From Macrosoma leucophasiata (taxonomy: Eukaryota; Arthropoda; Insecta; Lepidoptera; Hedylidae): a stretch of DNA of 64,000 nucleotides. Numbering within the stretch: the first letter of the stretch is position 1; each line of letters begins with the position of its first letter. Shown here one piece after another: positions 23,950 through 35,400 of this stretch. The notes under the pieces were generated by a model. It had not been told where the DNA came from and made no database searches. It worked only from the letters and a program-made list of their open reading frames with translations. Both the position numbers and the translations under genes were made by a program. The stretch spans positions 8,990,001 through 9,054,000 of the forward strand of contig JAWQUS010000002.1 of assembly GCA_036365455.1 (NCBI GenBank), read 5' to 3'.

Positions 23950-26854
23950 AGTAATTGAAATATATTACCAAAACGTTAGAGGACTTCGGACCAAAACGGA
24001 AGAATTTTGTTTAAGTATTTCTAGTCAACATTCGGATATCTTCGCTATAACTGAAACCAGTTGCAACGAATCGATTCAAGATGCGGAATTAATTCCACCC
24101 GGATACACATTACTACGATGCGACCGAGCGGACGGACGTAAACATGGCGGCGCGCTTCTCGTGGCCACACCGCGATTCGAGCTACGACGTATACCGATAC
24201 CTAGTGACGGCGATCGCGATGTCAACATTGTCAACATAGATAATCACATATTTGAACTTGTTTGTGCCGGTGTTTACCTGAGTAATCGATTATTATTTGT
24301 AATATGTGTCGTATATATCCCTCCAAAAAGTTGTGATAGTGAATATGATCTAATGTTTAAAATAATTGAACAATATTCTAATATGTACAGAGATATTCTA
24401 GTAATCGGTGATTTTAACCTATATTCGTGTTCGGAAAACATACGAAATTATTATGAGTATTTTCAAACATATTGTAAATTCACTCAGAGAAACAAAATAA
24501 GTAATATTAATAACAGAATGTTAGATCTAGTGCTCAGTTCATTTGACGAACAGTGTGTTTGTGTGCGGGCGGCCGAGGTGCCTCTTTTAGTGGTGGATGA
24601 GCAACACCCACCGCTCGAGGTGATGGTTGAGCCCACTATCAGGTCACGCTCCAACGACGGCAATGATGGGTGTACTACAGGGAGTAGTCAAGACACAGGT
24701 ATGCAATTAGGATGGAATTTTAACAAAGCAAATTTTTCCTTGTTATATTCAATGATTAAAGACGTCGATTGGACACCTATGTACTCATTAGATTTAGAAT
24801 CAAGTTTGAATTATTTATATGCTACAATAAATAATATCTTTGATACTTGCGTACCTAGAAAAAAACTAAGGACTTGTCTTAATACTAAATATATTTATCC
24901 TGAGTGGTACACACCAGATATAATTAGGGAAATACAAAATAAGTATATATTGCATAAAAAATATAAAACAACTGGATTAGCTGAACATTATAGAGATTTT
25001 GCAGTGTCCCGACAAAGAACAAAAGAAATGATTTCTTTGGTTTATAAGCAATATCAACATAATGTTCAATTTAATTTTGAAAAAGACCCTAAATCTTATT
25101 GGAATTATATAAACTCAAAAAAATGTTGTAGAAACCCACGGAAAATTCTAAAAAATGGAATAACCTTGACAAATGATCAGTGTGTTAAAGAATTTGCTAA
25201 TTATTTTCACTCAGTGTATAGTAGTCATAGGGCAAAATTGGATGTGGGGAGGGTAATGGCAGACAATGTAGGGGAGGATGGGGTGTTCCGAGTTCACATG
25301 GAATCATTGCAGCTTTCTGATGTCATGCTAGCACTTAGATTACTGAAACCCAAACAATCAGCTGGCCCTGATGGTATTCCACCCTTTATATTTAAAGATT
25401 GCCGATCAGTTTTAGCGGCACCATTGCATCACATTTATAACAAATGTTTAAAGTTAGCGGTGTATCCAGATCAGTGGAAACTGACCCGAGTAGTGCCTGT
25501 GCCTAAAGGTACTGGAGGCACGAAGGTAGAAGAGTACAGACCAGTTGCAATACTTTCTACTCCGGCTAAAATATTTGAGTCCATAATACATAAAGGCATA
25601 TACTCACAGGTAAGTGGTCAACTCTCAGAGGCTCAGCACGGTTTCCGACCTGCAAGAAGTACGAATAGCAACCTGCTGACGCATATGATGAATGTGATAC
25701 CAACTGTAGACAGTGGGGGGCAATCTGATGCTGCTTATTTTGATTTTAAAAAAGCATTCGATTTAGTTGATAACGATGTCCTGCTTGCCAAATTTGCCAG
25801 TGTCGGATTCACTCCTCATCTTCTCAATTTTTTTGGTAGTTATATGCGAGATAGACAGCAGTACGTAGAATACGCAGGACGCAGATCGGAACCATATTTT
25901 ACGTGGTCTGGAGTAAGTCAAGGGTCCAATCTTGGGCCTTTGTCTTTTATTTTAATGATAAATGACTTACCCAAAATAGTTAAATACGCACAATGTCTTT
26001 TGTTTGCCGATGACCTCAAACTGACTCTTGCTGTAAAATGTGTACGGGACTGTGAGAAGTTGCAAGAGGACATTAACAGAGTAGCGGATTGGTGTAGGGA
26101 AAATTCCGTTCAATTTAACACTTCTAAGTGTGTCACTATAAGTTTCACTCGGGCACGCACTCCAATCCAATACACATACAAGGTCAGTGGGACTGAGTTA
26201 GTTAGGGTCAACGAAGTAAAAGACCTGGGGGTCCACCTATCATCAGATCTAAAGTTTGCTAGCCATATCAAAAACATTTGTAAGAAAGCTTTTCGGTCTC
26301 TAGGATTTGTAATGAGAACAGTTCGCACTTTTACAAACATCAAAGCAATCGAATCTTTGTATAAGGCATTAGTCCGAAGTCAATTGGAGTACTGTGCAGT
26401 TATATGGTCTCCACATGAGCAAAAATACATCACAATGTTGGAAAGGCTTCAAAATAAATTTGTGAGATACTTATATTTTAGACTCTATGGTGTATATCCT
26501 GCCTATCCACTCACATATCCAACTTTATTTGTTCTAGGGATGGTCGGGTATAATAAACTGATAGTAAGAAGGGAATTTGCTCTAGTTTTATATATCTTAA
26601 AATTATTGAGAGGTAAAGTATATAATACCAACTTACTTGGTGAAATAAATATATATGTGCCAGATAAATACATATGGAGACGTAGTATGCCAGCATTGCT
26701 GGCCATACCACGTTGTCGGACAAAACTGCTACAAGAGGCACCTCTGACGCGGAGTCTTCGCACTATGAATCTCATTGCTAGAGATATAGATATATTCACT
26801 TGTACTCTGAGTGAATTTACGAAGGTAGCTTTAGGTGTCATTAGTTATAAGTAA
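23891..26854 (+). CDS. LINE ORF2: endonuclease-reverse transcriptase
   Basis: 987 codons open to TAA 26854. An APE-type endonuclease comes first (YYQNVRGL, ITETSCNE, VIGDFNL, then VDEQHPPLE in place of the usual SDH). The reverse transcriptase follows: SAGPDGIPPFIFKD, YRPVAILSTPAKIFE, AQHGFRPARSTNSN, YFDFKKAFDLVD, GVSQGSNLGPLSF and the catalytic LLFADDLKLT. A thumb/C-terminal region includes YKALVRSQLEYCAVIWSPH. There is no RNase H. The frame starts without an ATG: the first codon of the open frame is TTG, and no AUG precedes the endonuclease core, so translation probably depends on re-initiation or frameshifting at the ORF1 stop (TAA 23947). No internal stop was seen. Confidence 0.9.
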   Translation: MSLPNGCGFESQLAFKKTRKVIEIYYQNVRGLRTKTEEFCLSISSQHSDIFAITETSCNESIQDAELIPPGYTLLRCDRADGRKHGGALLVATPRFELRRIPIPSDGDRDVNIVNIDNHIFELVCAGVYLSNRLLFVICVVYIPPKSCDSEYDLMFKIIEQYSNMYRDILVIGDFNLYSCSENIRNYYEYFQTYCKFTQRNKISNINNRMLDLVLSSFDEQCVCVRAAEVPLLVVDEQHPPLEVMVEPTIRSRSNDGNDGCTTGSSQDTGMQLGWNFNKANFSLLYSMIKDVDWTPMYSLDLESSLNYLYATINNIFDTCVPRKKLRTCLNTKYIYPEWYTPDIIREIQNKYILHKKYKTTGLAEHYRDFAVSRQRTKEMISLVYKQYQHNVQFNFEKDPKSYWNYINSKKCCRNPRKILKNGITLTNDQCVKEFANYFHSVYSSHRAKLDVGRVMADNVGEDGVFRVHMESLQLSDVMLALRLLKPKQSAGPDGIPPFIFKDCRSVLAAPLHHIYNKCLKLAVYPDQWKLTRVVPVPKGTGGTKVEEYRPVAILSTPAKIFESIIHKGIYSQVSGQLSEAQHGFRPARSTNSNLLTHMMNVIPTVDSGGQSDAAYFDFKKAFDLVDNDVLLAKFASVGFTPHLLNFFGSYMRDRQQYVEYAGRRSEPYFTWSGVSQGSNLGPLSFILMINDLPKIVKYAQCLLFADDLKLTLAVKCVRDCEKLQEDINRVADWCRENSVQFNTSKCVTISFTRARTPIQYTYKVSGTELVRVNEVKDLGVHLSSDLKFASHIKNICKKAFRSLGFVMRTVRTFTNIKAIESLYKALVRSQLEYCAVIWSPHEQKYITMLERLQNKFVRYLYFRLYGVYPAYPLTYPTLFVLGMVGYNKLIVRREFALVLYILKLLRGKVYNTNLLGEINIYVPDKYIWRRSMPALLAIPRCRTKLLQEAPLTRSLRTMNLIARDIDIFTCTLSEFTKVALGVISYK

Positions 26855-27064
26855 TGCAATACAATTAGCAATCATACTTAATTGAATAAATTGGAATTAT
26901 ATCAATATATTATTGTATGTTAATGTAATTTAATTTTATAATGTATTTTGAAATTATTTAATGTATTTTAATCTATTTTAATTGTGAATGTATTTTAATC
27001 TATAATATCTATTGCTTGTCTATCGCATTGGGTAGCCACCTGTAAGGATAGATTTAAGTTTGTG

Positions 27065-27095
<31 letters not shown>

Positions 27096-27318
27096 GTTGA
27101 TGCTGTGGTCTTTTCGAAAAGATTTAATTATTTATACGAATTGGATGTTTTATTTAACGATTTGGATGTGAGGCAAGCTCGTGGCGGAGCTCTAAGGGTT
27201 CGGTTCTGTAAAGAAACCTTAGATTTGTTGGAGATACTCAACAGGTTCCAAGGTATCTACCGTATCTTAATCTGACGCGCTCTTACTATGTACTTACATA
27301 CTCTAGTATGTAATTTTA

Positions 27319-27367
27319 CAAAATTGCATGTATATAGTATATGACATACTATATACATGCAATTTTG
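27319..27367. repeat. Perfect 22-bp inverted repeat, 5-nt loop
   Basis: CAAAATTGCATGTATATAGT.. at 27319-27340 pairs exactly with 27346-27367; the loop is ATGAC. Confidence 0.9.
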
Positions 27368-27369
27368 CA

Positions 27370-28660
27370 TTTTCTGTTCAAAGTTTATTCAAAGCCCAAA
27401 GTATCAAACTATATATCAACATGGGTTTAATCAAAATCGATTCGCCGGATTAGCCGGGAATGCGCAACAAACGGATAGACAGAGTGACTTTCACATATTT
27501 TTCGGATTTATTAAGCCCGGGAAATGATGTAAACTACTTTATCATAATATTATACACGTCCACAAAACCCCTTGTAACATGTCTGTATTGAAAGTTGTGT
27601 CATATAACATAGATACGTAAGAAATTTGTCTCCTTAGCGTTAATTATGTGCCCAACCTCCCAACATGACTACTCTCCATTCAGATAAACTTGGCACAAAT
27701 GGTGAACAAACATCCCTCGGTCACAAATAACGATATTCCAGAAGAATTACATTATTAACACATTATTATATTACACATTGATTTCAATAAAAAACAGTCC
27801 TAATTCACTTAGCAAATTACATTAATTTTCAATTTTCGTAATTACGACGCAACTACTTTCCACAATTATACAGACTGTGTGTGTTCGAATTTGACGTTCA
27901 GTTATAGGGATGGGATTAAATGAACAAAACAAGGATAAAGAACGTTATCCGTTGTAAATGTTGATTACTTTATTTAAATTCTTTGCAGGCTTTACGAAAA
28001 ATTGTTCATTAAAAAAATCTTCGTCGATTAAAATACAGGTAATACATTAAAATATTTCAAAAGAAAGTATACGATTTTTTGATGGTTGTATATCATTCAC
28101 TGGCGATCATTATCTTTCATATTCAAATACTCATTCTTAGGATCACTCAATGCTTCACATCACATTGTTTACCCTTTGTGCCAAGTTTATCTTAATGGGG
28201 TATAGCTAGTAGCTTCAATCATCTTAATGCTATAGAAAACGAAGTAAATGTATGGGTTTCTGTTACCATCGATGTCTCGTTATTTATTGATGACGACCAC
28301 ATATTTGCTTCGTTATCTAAAGCGATAACGGTTAAAGTGTTTAAAGCAAGTCAATGGCAAAAAGACGGCCGATTTTGTTCCATTGAAAAATATGGATACT
28401 AAAATAGCCCTGTAATTGAATGTTTAAGTGTCGTTTTATGCTTATAATGTGAGTGATGTTTCCACTCATATCATTTATTTATCAAGTGTAGCAGGAGTCA
28501 ACTAAATTTAGTTTCAATGCGTGTTACTGATTATGACTGTTCCGTCAATGGTATCGAATATCTCTGTTGGTGCTGCGTACACTGTTTTGATACGGTTTAT
28601 TGAACTCATCCTAACGGAGAACCATATTATTATTTTAATGGTGATATACGTATCTATATC
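27370..28660. other. AT-rich intronic/intergenic DNA, nothing recognised
   Basis: I see no exon, recognised repeat terminus or ORF of note here. Confidence 0.4.
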
Positions 28661-28670
28661 TATGTATACT

Positions 28671-28872
28671 CAGTGATTCCCAAAGTGGTCCATATAGACC
28701 CCCTGGGGTCTATGGGAGGCTCGATGGGGTCTAGGTATATGCGTAAATTAAAATGGGATATATGGGAAAGTGATATAAATGTTAGCAAGGGGGTCCACCG
28801 AAACCGGAAAAAAATTGAAACGCCTTTCAATATTTTCTGGTTTCGACAAGAAAAATAGTTTGGGAACCTCTG
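28671..28872. mobile_element. hAT-type MITE, 202 bp
   Basis: The ends CAGTGATTCCCAAAGTGG and TAGTTTGGGAACCTCTG are the typical inverted termini of hAT MITEs. ATGTATAC occurs at 28662-28669 and 28873-28880, an 8-bp duplication (one extra T on the left). It has no coding capacity. Confidence 0.75.
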
Positions 28873-29269
28873 ATGTATACATATAGGACTACATAGAATT
28901 ATGTGAATCAATAGACAAACTGCTGGGAATATCACACCAACGCGCAATCGAAATCTGACGAGCCTAGAATCTTGAAATTTAACAAATAGTTATTTTGCTT
29001 AGCGTAAGTCATGATGACTAATATAAGACATAAAAAATAATTTAAGATATGAAAGACAAAGTGGAAGTTGAAAATTTGCATGAAAATAAAACTTAATCTC
29101 ATCTTTCGATTTACTTGAAACTTTGAATTCAGTGTTCCATTTTAGGAAATTTCAGCCGGGATATAACGGAATCTAGGAATTTATTTATGAGACGAACATA
29201 ATTATTAGGGAATATGACGAACTGATGATGTTTGATGACATTTGTAACGCAATGCCATAAAAATAGGGT

Positions 29270-29650
29270 ATATTTTAACTACGTGTGCCGCGCGCCGCCA
29301 TGTCTAGAGAAAGCGTTTTAGTCTATCGCATCGCATGCGATAGGGTTACCCTATCAGAAAGGGTTGTTGTAAGGGTAACATAAAATGCAAGTTTTAACAA
29401 CTTATTTAAAGCGAAACCCTATTAAAGGCTTTCCGTGTAATAGAGTAAGTCAATCTAAAACTAACCAAGTTGTAAGGCGTTTTTATAGGGTAAAAATAGT
29501 CTAACCTATCAATTTACCCGCTAAAAATAAAGATAGGGAAAGCGCTTCCTATCCCTGATAAAAATTAAAAATAAACCGCTAAAACGATTTTAATGATAAA
29601 TGTAGGAAAGGAGATGTTGCGAGCTCGGCTCTGGTTCGTACATGTCCTCA
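29270..29650. repeat. Unclassified GGGTTAC/CCCTAT-rich segment
   Basis: A hairpin CTATCGCATCGCATGCGATAG and repeated AGGGTTACCCTAT / TAGGGTAAAAATAG motifs in both orientations suggest a MITE-like relic. The limits are unclear. Confidence 0.3.
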
Positions 29651-29993
29651 AAAAATGGGTAAATTAAAGAAGAATGCGAAAAAAATACAATTCATTTGTT
29701 CAAGAATATATTTTAGAGTTACAACCATATTTAATTCAAACGATTTTATCATTTTCAACCATGTTCAACATGGCGGCGATGCAGCCGACGCTTGGGATAG
29801 TACCTATATAGATAAAACAAAACTAATGCTATTTGTATCTTACTAGTGCATCACATATTGTCAAAAAAAAAAACGATGTATCGAATCGATCAATTTAAAG
29901 AAGTTCCGATGATTTTTTTTAAATTCGAAATAAGCGATTATTGTTGTATCAACACATGAAATCGATTTCAATAGTATTTAGAAAATGTTCTTC

Positions 29994-32045
29994 TTCTTCT
30001 TCTTTTTTTATGAATGGCTTCCACCAACTTAAAGGTGATTCTGCCAAAATCTGGTGCTTGAAGAGGCACAGTAGAGGTAAGTTAGTAGTTACAGACAAAT
30101 TAAAAATATATATTAGTTAGTATAATTATTAAGACATACACTATTTACAATTTAATATTATTTACACGAACATATTTACATAAAGTATATACAAAAGAGG
30201 AGTGTGCTAACGTAAGGAGAGAGTTCAGGTTGGTAGGAAGGGGGATTTTTGGAGGGAGGAGGGAGTATAGAGAAGGTTGATTGTAGGAGCAGTTGAAAAA
30301 AATGTGGTCCGGTGTCCCTTCGTCTAAACCACACTCACAAATGGAATTATCCCTTATCCTTAATTTATTTAGAAACACCGGTGAACAAACGTGGCCTAAA
30401 CGTAGACGACAAATGACTAAGCAGGATCTCTTGTCATTTTTTTTTAATTTGCAGAACCACGGTTTGGGAGGGATGAACGGTTGTATTGCAGCATAGTGTC
30501 TGCTCTTAATTAATTTCAATTTATCCCACTCATTCTGCCAGCCCCTTTCCAAATGAGATTTGGCTAGTGATACAAGATCATGGCAAAAGATATAATTGTG
30601 AGAATTACATCCCGAATCAATAGCCATCTTAGCGCATTGATCAACGGTCTCATTGCCCGCGATACCGCAGTGGCTAGGAATCCAAGCTAGAACCACGACA
30701 ATATTTCTTCTGTGGCATCTAAGCAATGCTTCTCGAATACGGAAAATGATAGGGAATTTAAGTTTATTTTTGAAAGGGTTGCCCAAAACTGCTTGTAAGA
30801 CACTAAGGGAGTCTGTCAAGATAACAGAATGAGAAATATTATGAGATTCAGCATAATTAATTGCTTCAAATATAGCTATAGCTTCGCCGGTAAAAACAGA
30901 AGAAAGGGGGGGAAGCTTAAAGTTTAAAATAATTTTGTAGCGAGGAGTTCATACTGCTGATCCAACTGCACTTACAGTAGATAATTTGGAAGCATCAGTA
31001 AATATGGTTAGGTAATTTTTAAATTTTGAATCAATTACATTATTTAACAGTATGTTGGCACCAGCAGAGTTTTTATGAATACCCAGATCCAATATGATGC
31101 TAGGATTAAAAATGAGAGCATCATAGCTAGTTTCGAAAAGAGGAAATTTTGTGCAACTGTAAAATCGAATCTCTAATTGACGTAGACGGCGGTAACTAGT
31201 AATTATTCTGGGGGGCGTTTTGTTAGACCAGTACTTGCTTGTAGATATGCACTTAGATAACAATTCCAACTTTGGTCTGAGGGGATGAGAATCGCACTGT
31301 AGGACCTTGAACACAAAGCGATCTGATAAGTACTGGCGCCTAAGATGGTAAGGAGGATCACCACATTCAACTCGCAGAGCATTGCCTGGAGAGGATCTCA
31401 TACACCCGGTTATTATCCTGAGGCACTTTAATTGCATTCTGTCTAGTTTGTCAAAGTTGCTTTTGTTACATGGCTCCATTATGAAAGAACCATAATCTAA
31501 AACGCTACGAATTATTGCATTATATAGTAATTTTTGTGAGTAGGGATGTGAATCCCACCAAACACCGGAAAGACATCGTAAGATAATATTACGCTCACAT
31601 TTACGCAGAATATTTTCAAAATGGTCACATCCTTTTAATCTTGAATCCAGAGTAACGCCAAGGAACTTTACTTTGTTAGAGACTGGAATTAAAATATCAT
31701 CAATAGACACTTCGATGTGGGGGATAATTTTCTTTCTAGTGAAAATTACAATGTTGCTCTTGGAAACGGACAACGAGAGACCATGAGCAACAAGCCAGTC
31801 ATTAAGATAACGCATAGCGAGATTCAAGAGTCTAGAAGCATCCTCTACACATGTCGCAGACAGGTAGATTGCACAATCATCAGCATATTGAAGGACATTA
31901 CAGAACGAATTAACTACCGATTCCAGATCATTAGTGTATAAACTGAATAAAATTGGACTCAACACCCATCCTTGCGGGAGTCCCTTCCAAACGAACCTTA
32001 AAAATGTTACTTTTTTCTCCAAATACTGTATAATAAAAAAAAAAG
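29994..32045 (-). pseudogene. 5'-truncated LINE with RT and RNase H (I/R1/LOA-like)
   Basis: On the minus strand the preserved part starts within RT (WKGLPQGWVLSPILFSLYTN, catalytic LQYADDCAIYLS, then KVKFLGVTLDSRLKG). It continues to an RNase H domain (IFTDASK, FTGEAIAIFEAINYAES, LTDSLSVLQA, WIPSHCGIAGNETVDQCAK) and a CCHC-like tail. One in-frame TGA lies at about 30947-30949, just after TVSAVGSAV, between RT and RNase H. The endonuclease and ORF1 are absent. The 3' end is a (GAA)n tail (29994-30008 as TTC on the plus strand). It lies antisense, directly upstream of the first large exon of receptor 2. Confidence 0.85.
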
Positions 32046-32430
32046 TCAAAATGACATCTCCTGCCATATTCGCCATGTTGGTTTTGAGTTGCAATTCTAA
32101 TTGTAAATAATGTTTTGTAACTGCAAACAAAGCTAAACAAGTGAAAATATGCAGTAAAAAACGTTTTAATATTGATTTTGCCTGTTATTGATATTGTGTA
32201 CAATACATGGCCGTATGTCCATACATTCTTACAACATCTCCTTTGGTTAAAATTCAAGATCGAACACTTTCAGACGTTAAATTTTTCAAAAATCAACTCC
32301 TAATATCTGCTTCCAGGTGGATGTTTATATCTATTAATTATTAGAATCCTAGCCTCGCCAGTATGCCATCTTGGTGCGACTGCGAATCAGTACAATTTTT
32401 TTTTATAATGTTTAATTTGTTTTGTTTCAG

Positions 32431-35400
32431 GAATCAATTTTTATGATATTAGCGACGTGTGGAGTGGTATTTTCCGCTGTGCCCTGCTGTCAAAATAATG
32501 AAACCATTAGAGCGCCTGGCATTTGCGGCGATGGAGTGGAACCCATTAAAATAAAGTGCCCCGATGGTCGGACGGTACTCAGAAATATCATCCTCAACGA
32601 TGACAAGGTCTCGACAAAAGATGCTCCAGGATTCGTATTCGTTGAGGAACCCAGTCAGTGAGTCGCATTTAATATATTTAAAAAAAAAACCCATTTCACG
32701 GTATATTTGGTATGTATGAGAATAGGTAATGTATATTTCATACCGCTAAGGCGATACAAAGTTCACCGGGGCAGCTAGTAACTATTTTTTTTTTATCTAA
32801 AGAAGTTGGCAAACAAACATGCATCTCAGATTGATGTTAAGTGATGTTTAAATGAAATATCGCGCTGTTCTAGATTATCGCGACATTGCGATGTTATTTC
32901 CAGTGTGGCCAAACACTTTGTCGTAGGTCTAAAACGAATGAATATCCTACTAAATTGTGGCCGTACCAATAGGCACGCACACTGTCACACCGTGCATGTA
33001 GGTACAGTACACATTATCACGTCTAAACACAACCAAGCGGCGACCGCATTCGTGAATTGCAAAAACAGGGTTTTTAGCAGAGTCGCTCTTACAAAAAAGG
33101 GAAAAGGGACTGAATTTTTCCAAAAAAAGGGACAAAAAGGGACCAAAATGGAGCCTAAAACAATCTGTTTTTAGGGTTCCGTAGTTAACAAGGAACCCCT
33201 ATAGTTTCGCTATGTATCCCCCATGTATCCCCCAATATAAACAAAACTAAATTCATCCAATTTCAGACTCACAGGAAAAAAGAAATAAACCTTAATATAA
33301 TCGCAAATAATGTAAAAATTGAGGAAGCCGACAATACAATGTTCCTAGGAATAAGACTTGATAAACACTGTAACTGGAAATCACTGTGGAGTATGTCTGT
33401 GACAAACTTGATAGATTCGTCTTTGCCATAAAAACACTGCGATTAACTGTATCCAGTGAAGCAGCTCTAAGTGCTTATCATGGCTATGTATCCTCAGTCC
33501 TTTCGTATGGCCTATTACTATGGGGAAACTCAGTAGATATTCATAGAGCATTTATTGTACTAAAAGAAATGTATAAGAGCTCCGGTGCTCATTTTATGGA
33601 TAGCTGCAAACCTCTCTTCAAAAAATATAGAATCATGCCACTTGTTTGTATGTACATTAAAGAACTTTGTGTATTTGTTAAACAGCACCCAGAACATTTT
33701 AATAGCCACTCGCAAGTAGCAAACAGAACAACTGTCTCAGTAAGAAGTACTCGTAAATATAAAATATACCTTCCAATATGCCGTTTAGAGCTGTACAAGA
33801 GAAATGTATATATATGTACACGCTATAACAATATACAATAAATTACCTGACGCATTTAAAAGTTTGCCGTTAAATGTATTTAAAAGGAAGATTAAAAATT
33901 GGTTACTTGAACACTGTTTTTATGACATAAATGAATACAAAAATATGACATTTGACAAACTCATCTGACAAATTAATAATTTATAAATTGTAATTTAATT
34001 ATTTAATTTAAATGGACTCTAACATTATATTTATATATATATTTTTTTTATGTAATCGAAGTGCTAAACAAGCATGCAGTTCACATTGATGTTAAGTGAT
34101 GACTGCAGCCTATAGACACCCACACAAGACCAAGGTCAAAATGCAGATGCGTTACCACTCCTGAGGCCTAAGGTGTTATGCCTCTGTGCCGGAAATTACA
34201 GGGCCTTACATTACCACTTGACCGGAACACAATAGTGCTGAACACTACCATTTAGCGGCAAGTATATTAGGTAATGCGGTGGTGCCTACGCCCGCGAGCT
34301 CTGTCACTAGAGCTCTACCACCAGTAAAAAATATACATACATATAATTATTGTTTTACCACTAATTCAATGATCTGTATTGTGATGACTGTTTTTAATAT
34401 TGTAAAATATAATTTGCAGGCTAGGCAACTGACATTGTACACCTTGACGGTAGAATGTAATTGCACTGTACTTATGTCACCATGTTATCATTTCTGTACT
34501 ACATTCATGCAATAAAGACATTTTATTTTATTTTTTATTATTATTTTATATGTCCGTCTGTCAGTCTGTCTGTCCGACCGTCCGTGATTTAGCGCATTAA
34601 CTATTGGTACTAGAGAGTTAAAGTTTGACACAAGTATACATCACCTTAATTACGCCGACAAAGTGGTAGAATAGAAACTTGAAAAAAAAAAAAAGAATTT
34701 ATGTGTAACGCGCGGAAAAACATTTTTTGTTTTCTATGTAGTATGGGATATAGTAAAAAAGTTCAAATTAGAGATGTGCAAATATCATTTTTCGATTTAG
34801 TTCACTGATTCACTGTTCGAGACTTAAGTGCCAATTTTCGTTAGAGTCAAGTGTCCCCGGCCTTTTTTTACCAACTAAACGGTTGTTGTTAGAAATAAAA
34901 ATATTACGGCAATAGTAGCTACATATAACGAAATTAGTAAAAGGAAAACTATCACACTTAAATTGGCTGTATTTTACTTGAAAATTTTTATTTTTCATTA
35001 CATTATTCAAACTTAAAAACTAGGGAACCCTACACTGTGCGGGGCCCGACACGCACTTGACCGGTTTTTTTTTATTCAAAACAATCATTTCTTGATGGGC
35101 TAGAAGGGGAGTATTTCAACATGTATACACATTAAATTCACATATTGTCAACACAATTAAAACGATGTAAAATATGGCACAAAAGTATTATTAAGTATGC
35201 GATCTTTGATTTGCGTTGATCCCGAAAAATTGACGACGTATCAATAAGTTTCAACACTGTAGGAAAATAGATGGATATTGCAAGAAGTAAAAAGCACATT
35301 ACCTACTCAGTTCTTTAACTTCCTTTCATAAAGAGAAAATTTCAAAGACCACTTTTAATATTTTGGCAGTTGACTTGAAGTTTAGTGCCAGAAAAAGGGA

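Larger units (their letters stand above)
22650..27093 (+). mobile_element. Full-length non-LTR retrotransposon (CR1/Jockey group)
   Basis: Two overlapping intact ORFs (22726-23949 and 23891-26854) are followed by a short 3' UTR. The 3' end is a clean (AAAT)n array at about 27064-27093. Short tandem repeats in place of poly(A) are usual for CR1-type LINEs. The 5' limit is not defined. It lies on the sense strand of the candidate first intron of receptor 2. Confidence 0.85.
22402..27282. repeat. Inverted repeat arms flanking the full-length LINE
   Basis: 22402-22432 and 27252-27282 are inverted copies (GAGCGCGTCAGATTAAGATA then YGGYAGATACC), 29 of 31 positions identical. Looser similarity (CTGTTG..CTCC) continues inward. 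This looks like a TIR element split by the LINE, or LINE-flanking duplications. Confidence 0.55.
33172..35073 (-). mobile_element. Family F element split by a nested LINE and SINE-like repeat
   Basis: The left end (33172-33216) reads AGGGTTCCGTAGTTAACAAG..TATAGTTTCGCTATGT. Family F resumes at ATGTCCGTCTGTCAGTC (34550) and runs to TGCGGGGCCCGACACGCACT and GACCGGTTTTTTT (35073). Comparison with the intact copy at 19949-20627 shows the join should read ..TTCGCCATGTCCGTC.., so 33217-34548 is an insertion with an ATGT duplication. Confidence 0.7.

Noticed and set aside
27319..27367. Rho-independent-style terminator or miRNA
   Set aside because: The hairpin is perfect with a 5-nt loop and no poly-T; this is a eukaryotic genome, and miRNA stems usually have bulges and a longer loop.
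30293..30496. Plus-strand ORF inside the RNase H LINE
   Set aside because: It is antisense to the recognised RNase H/C-terminal coding region on the minus strand.
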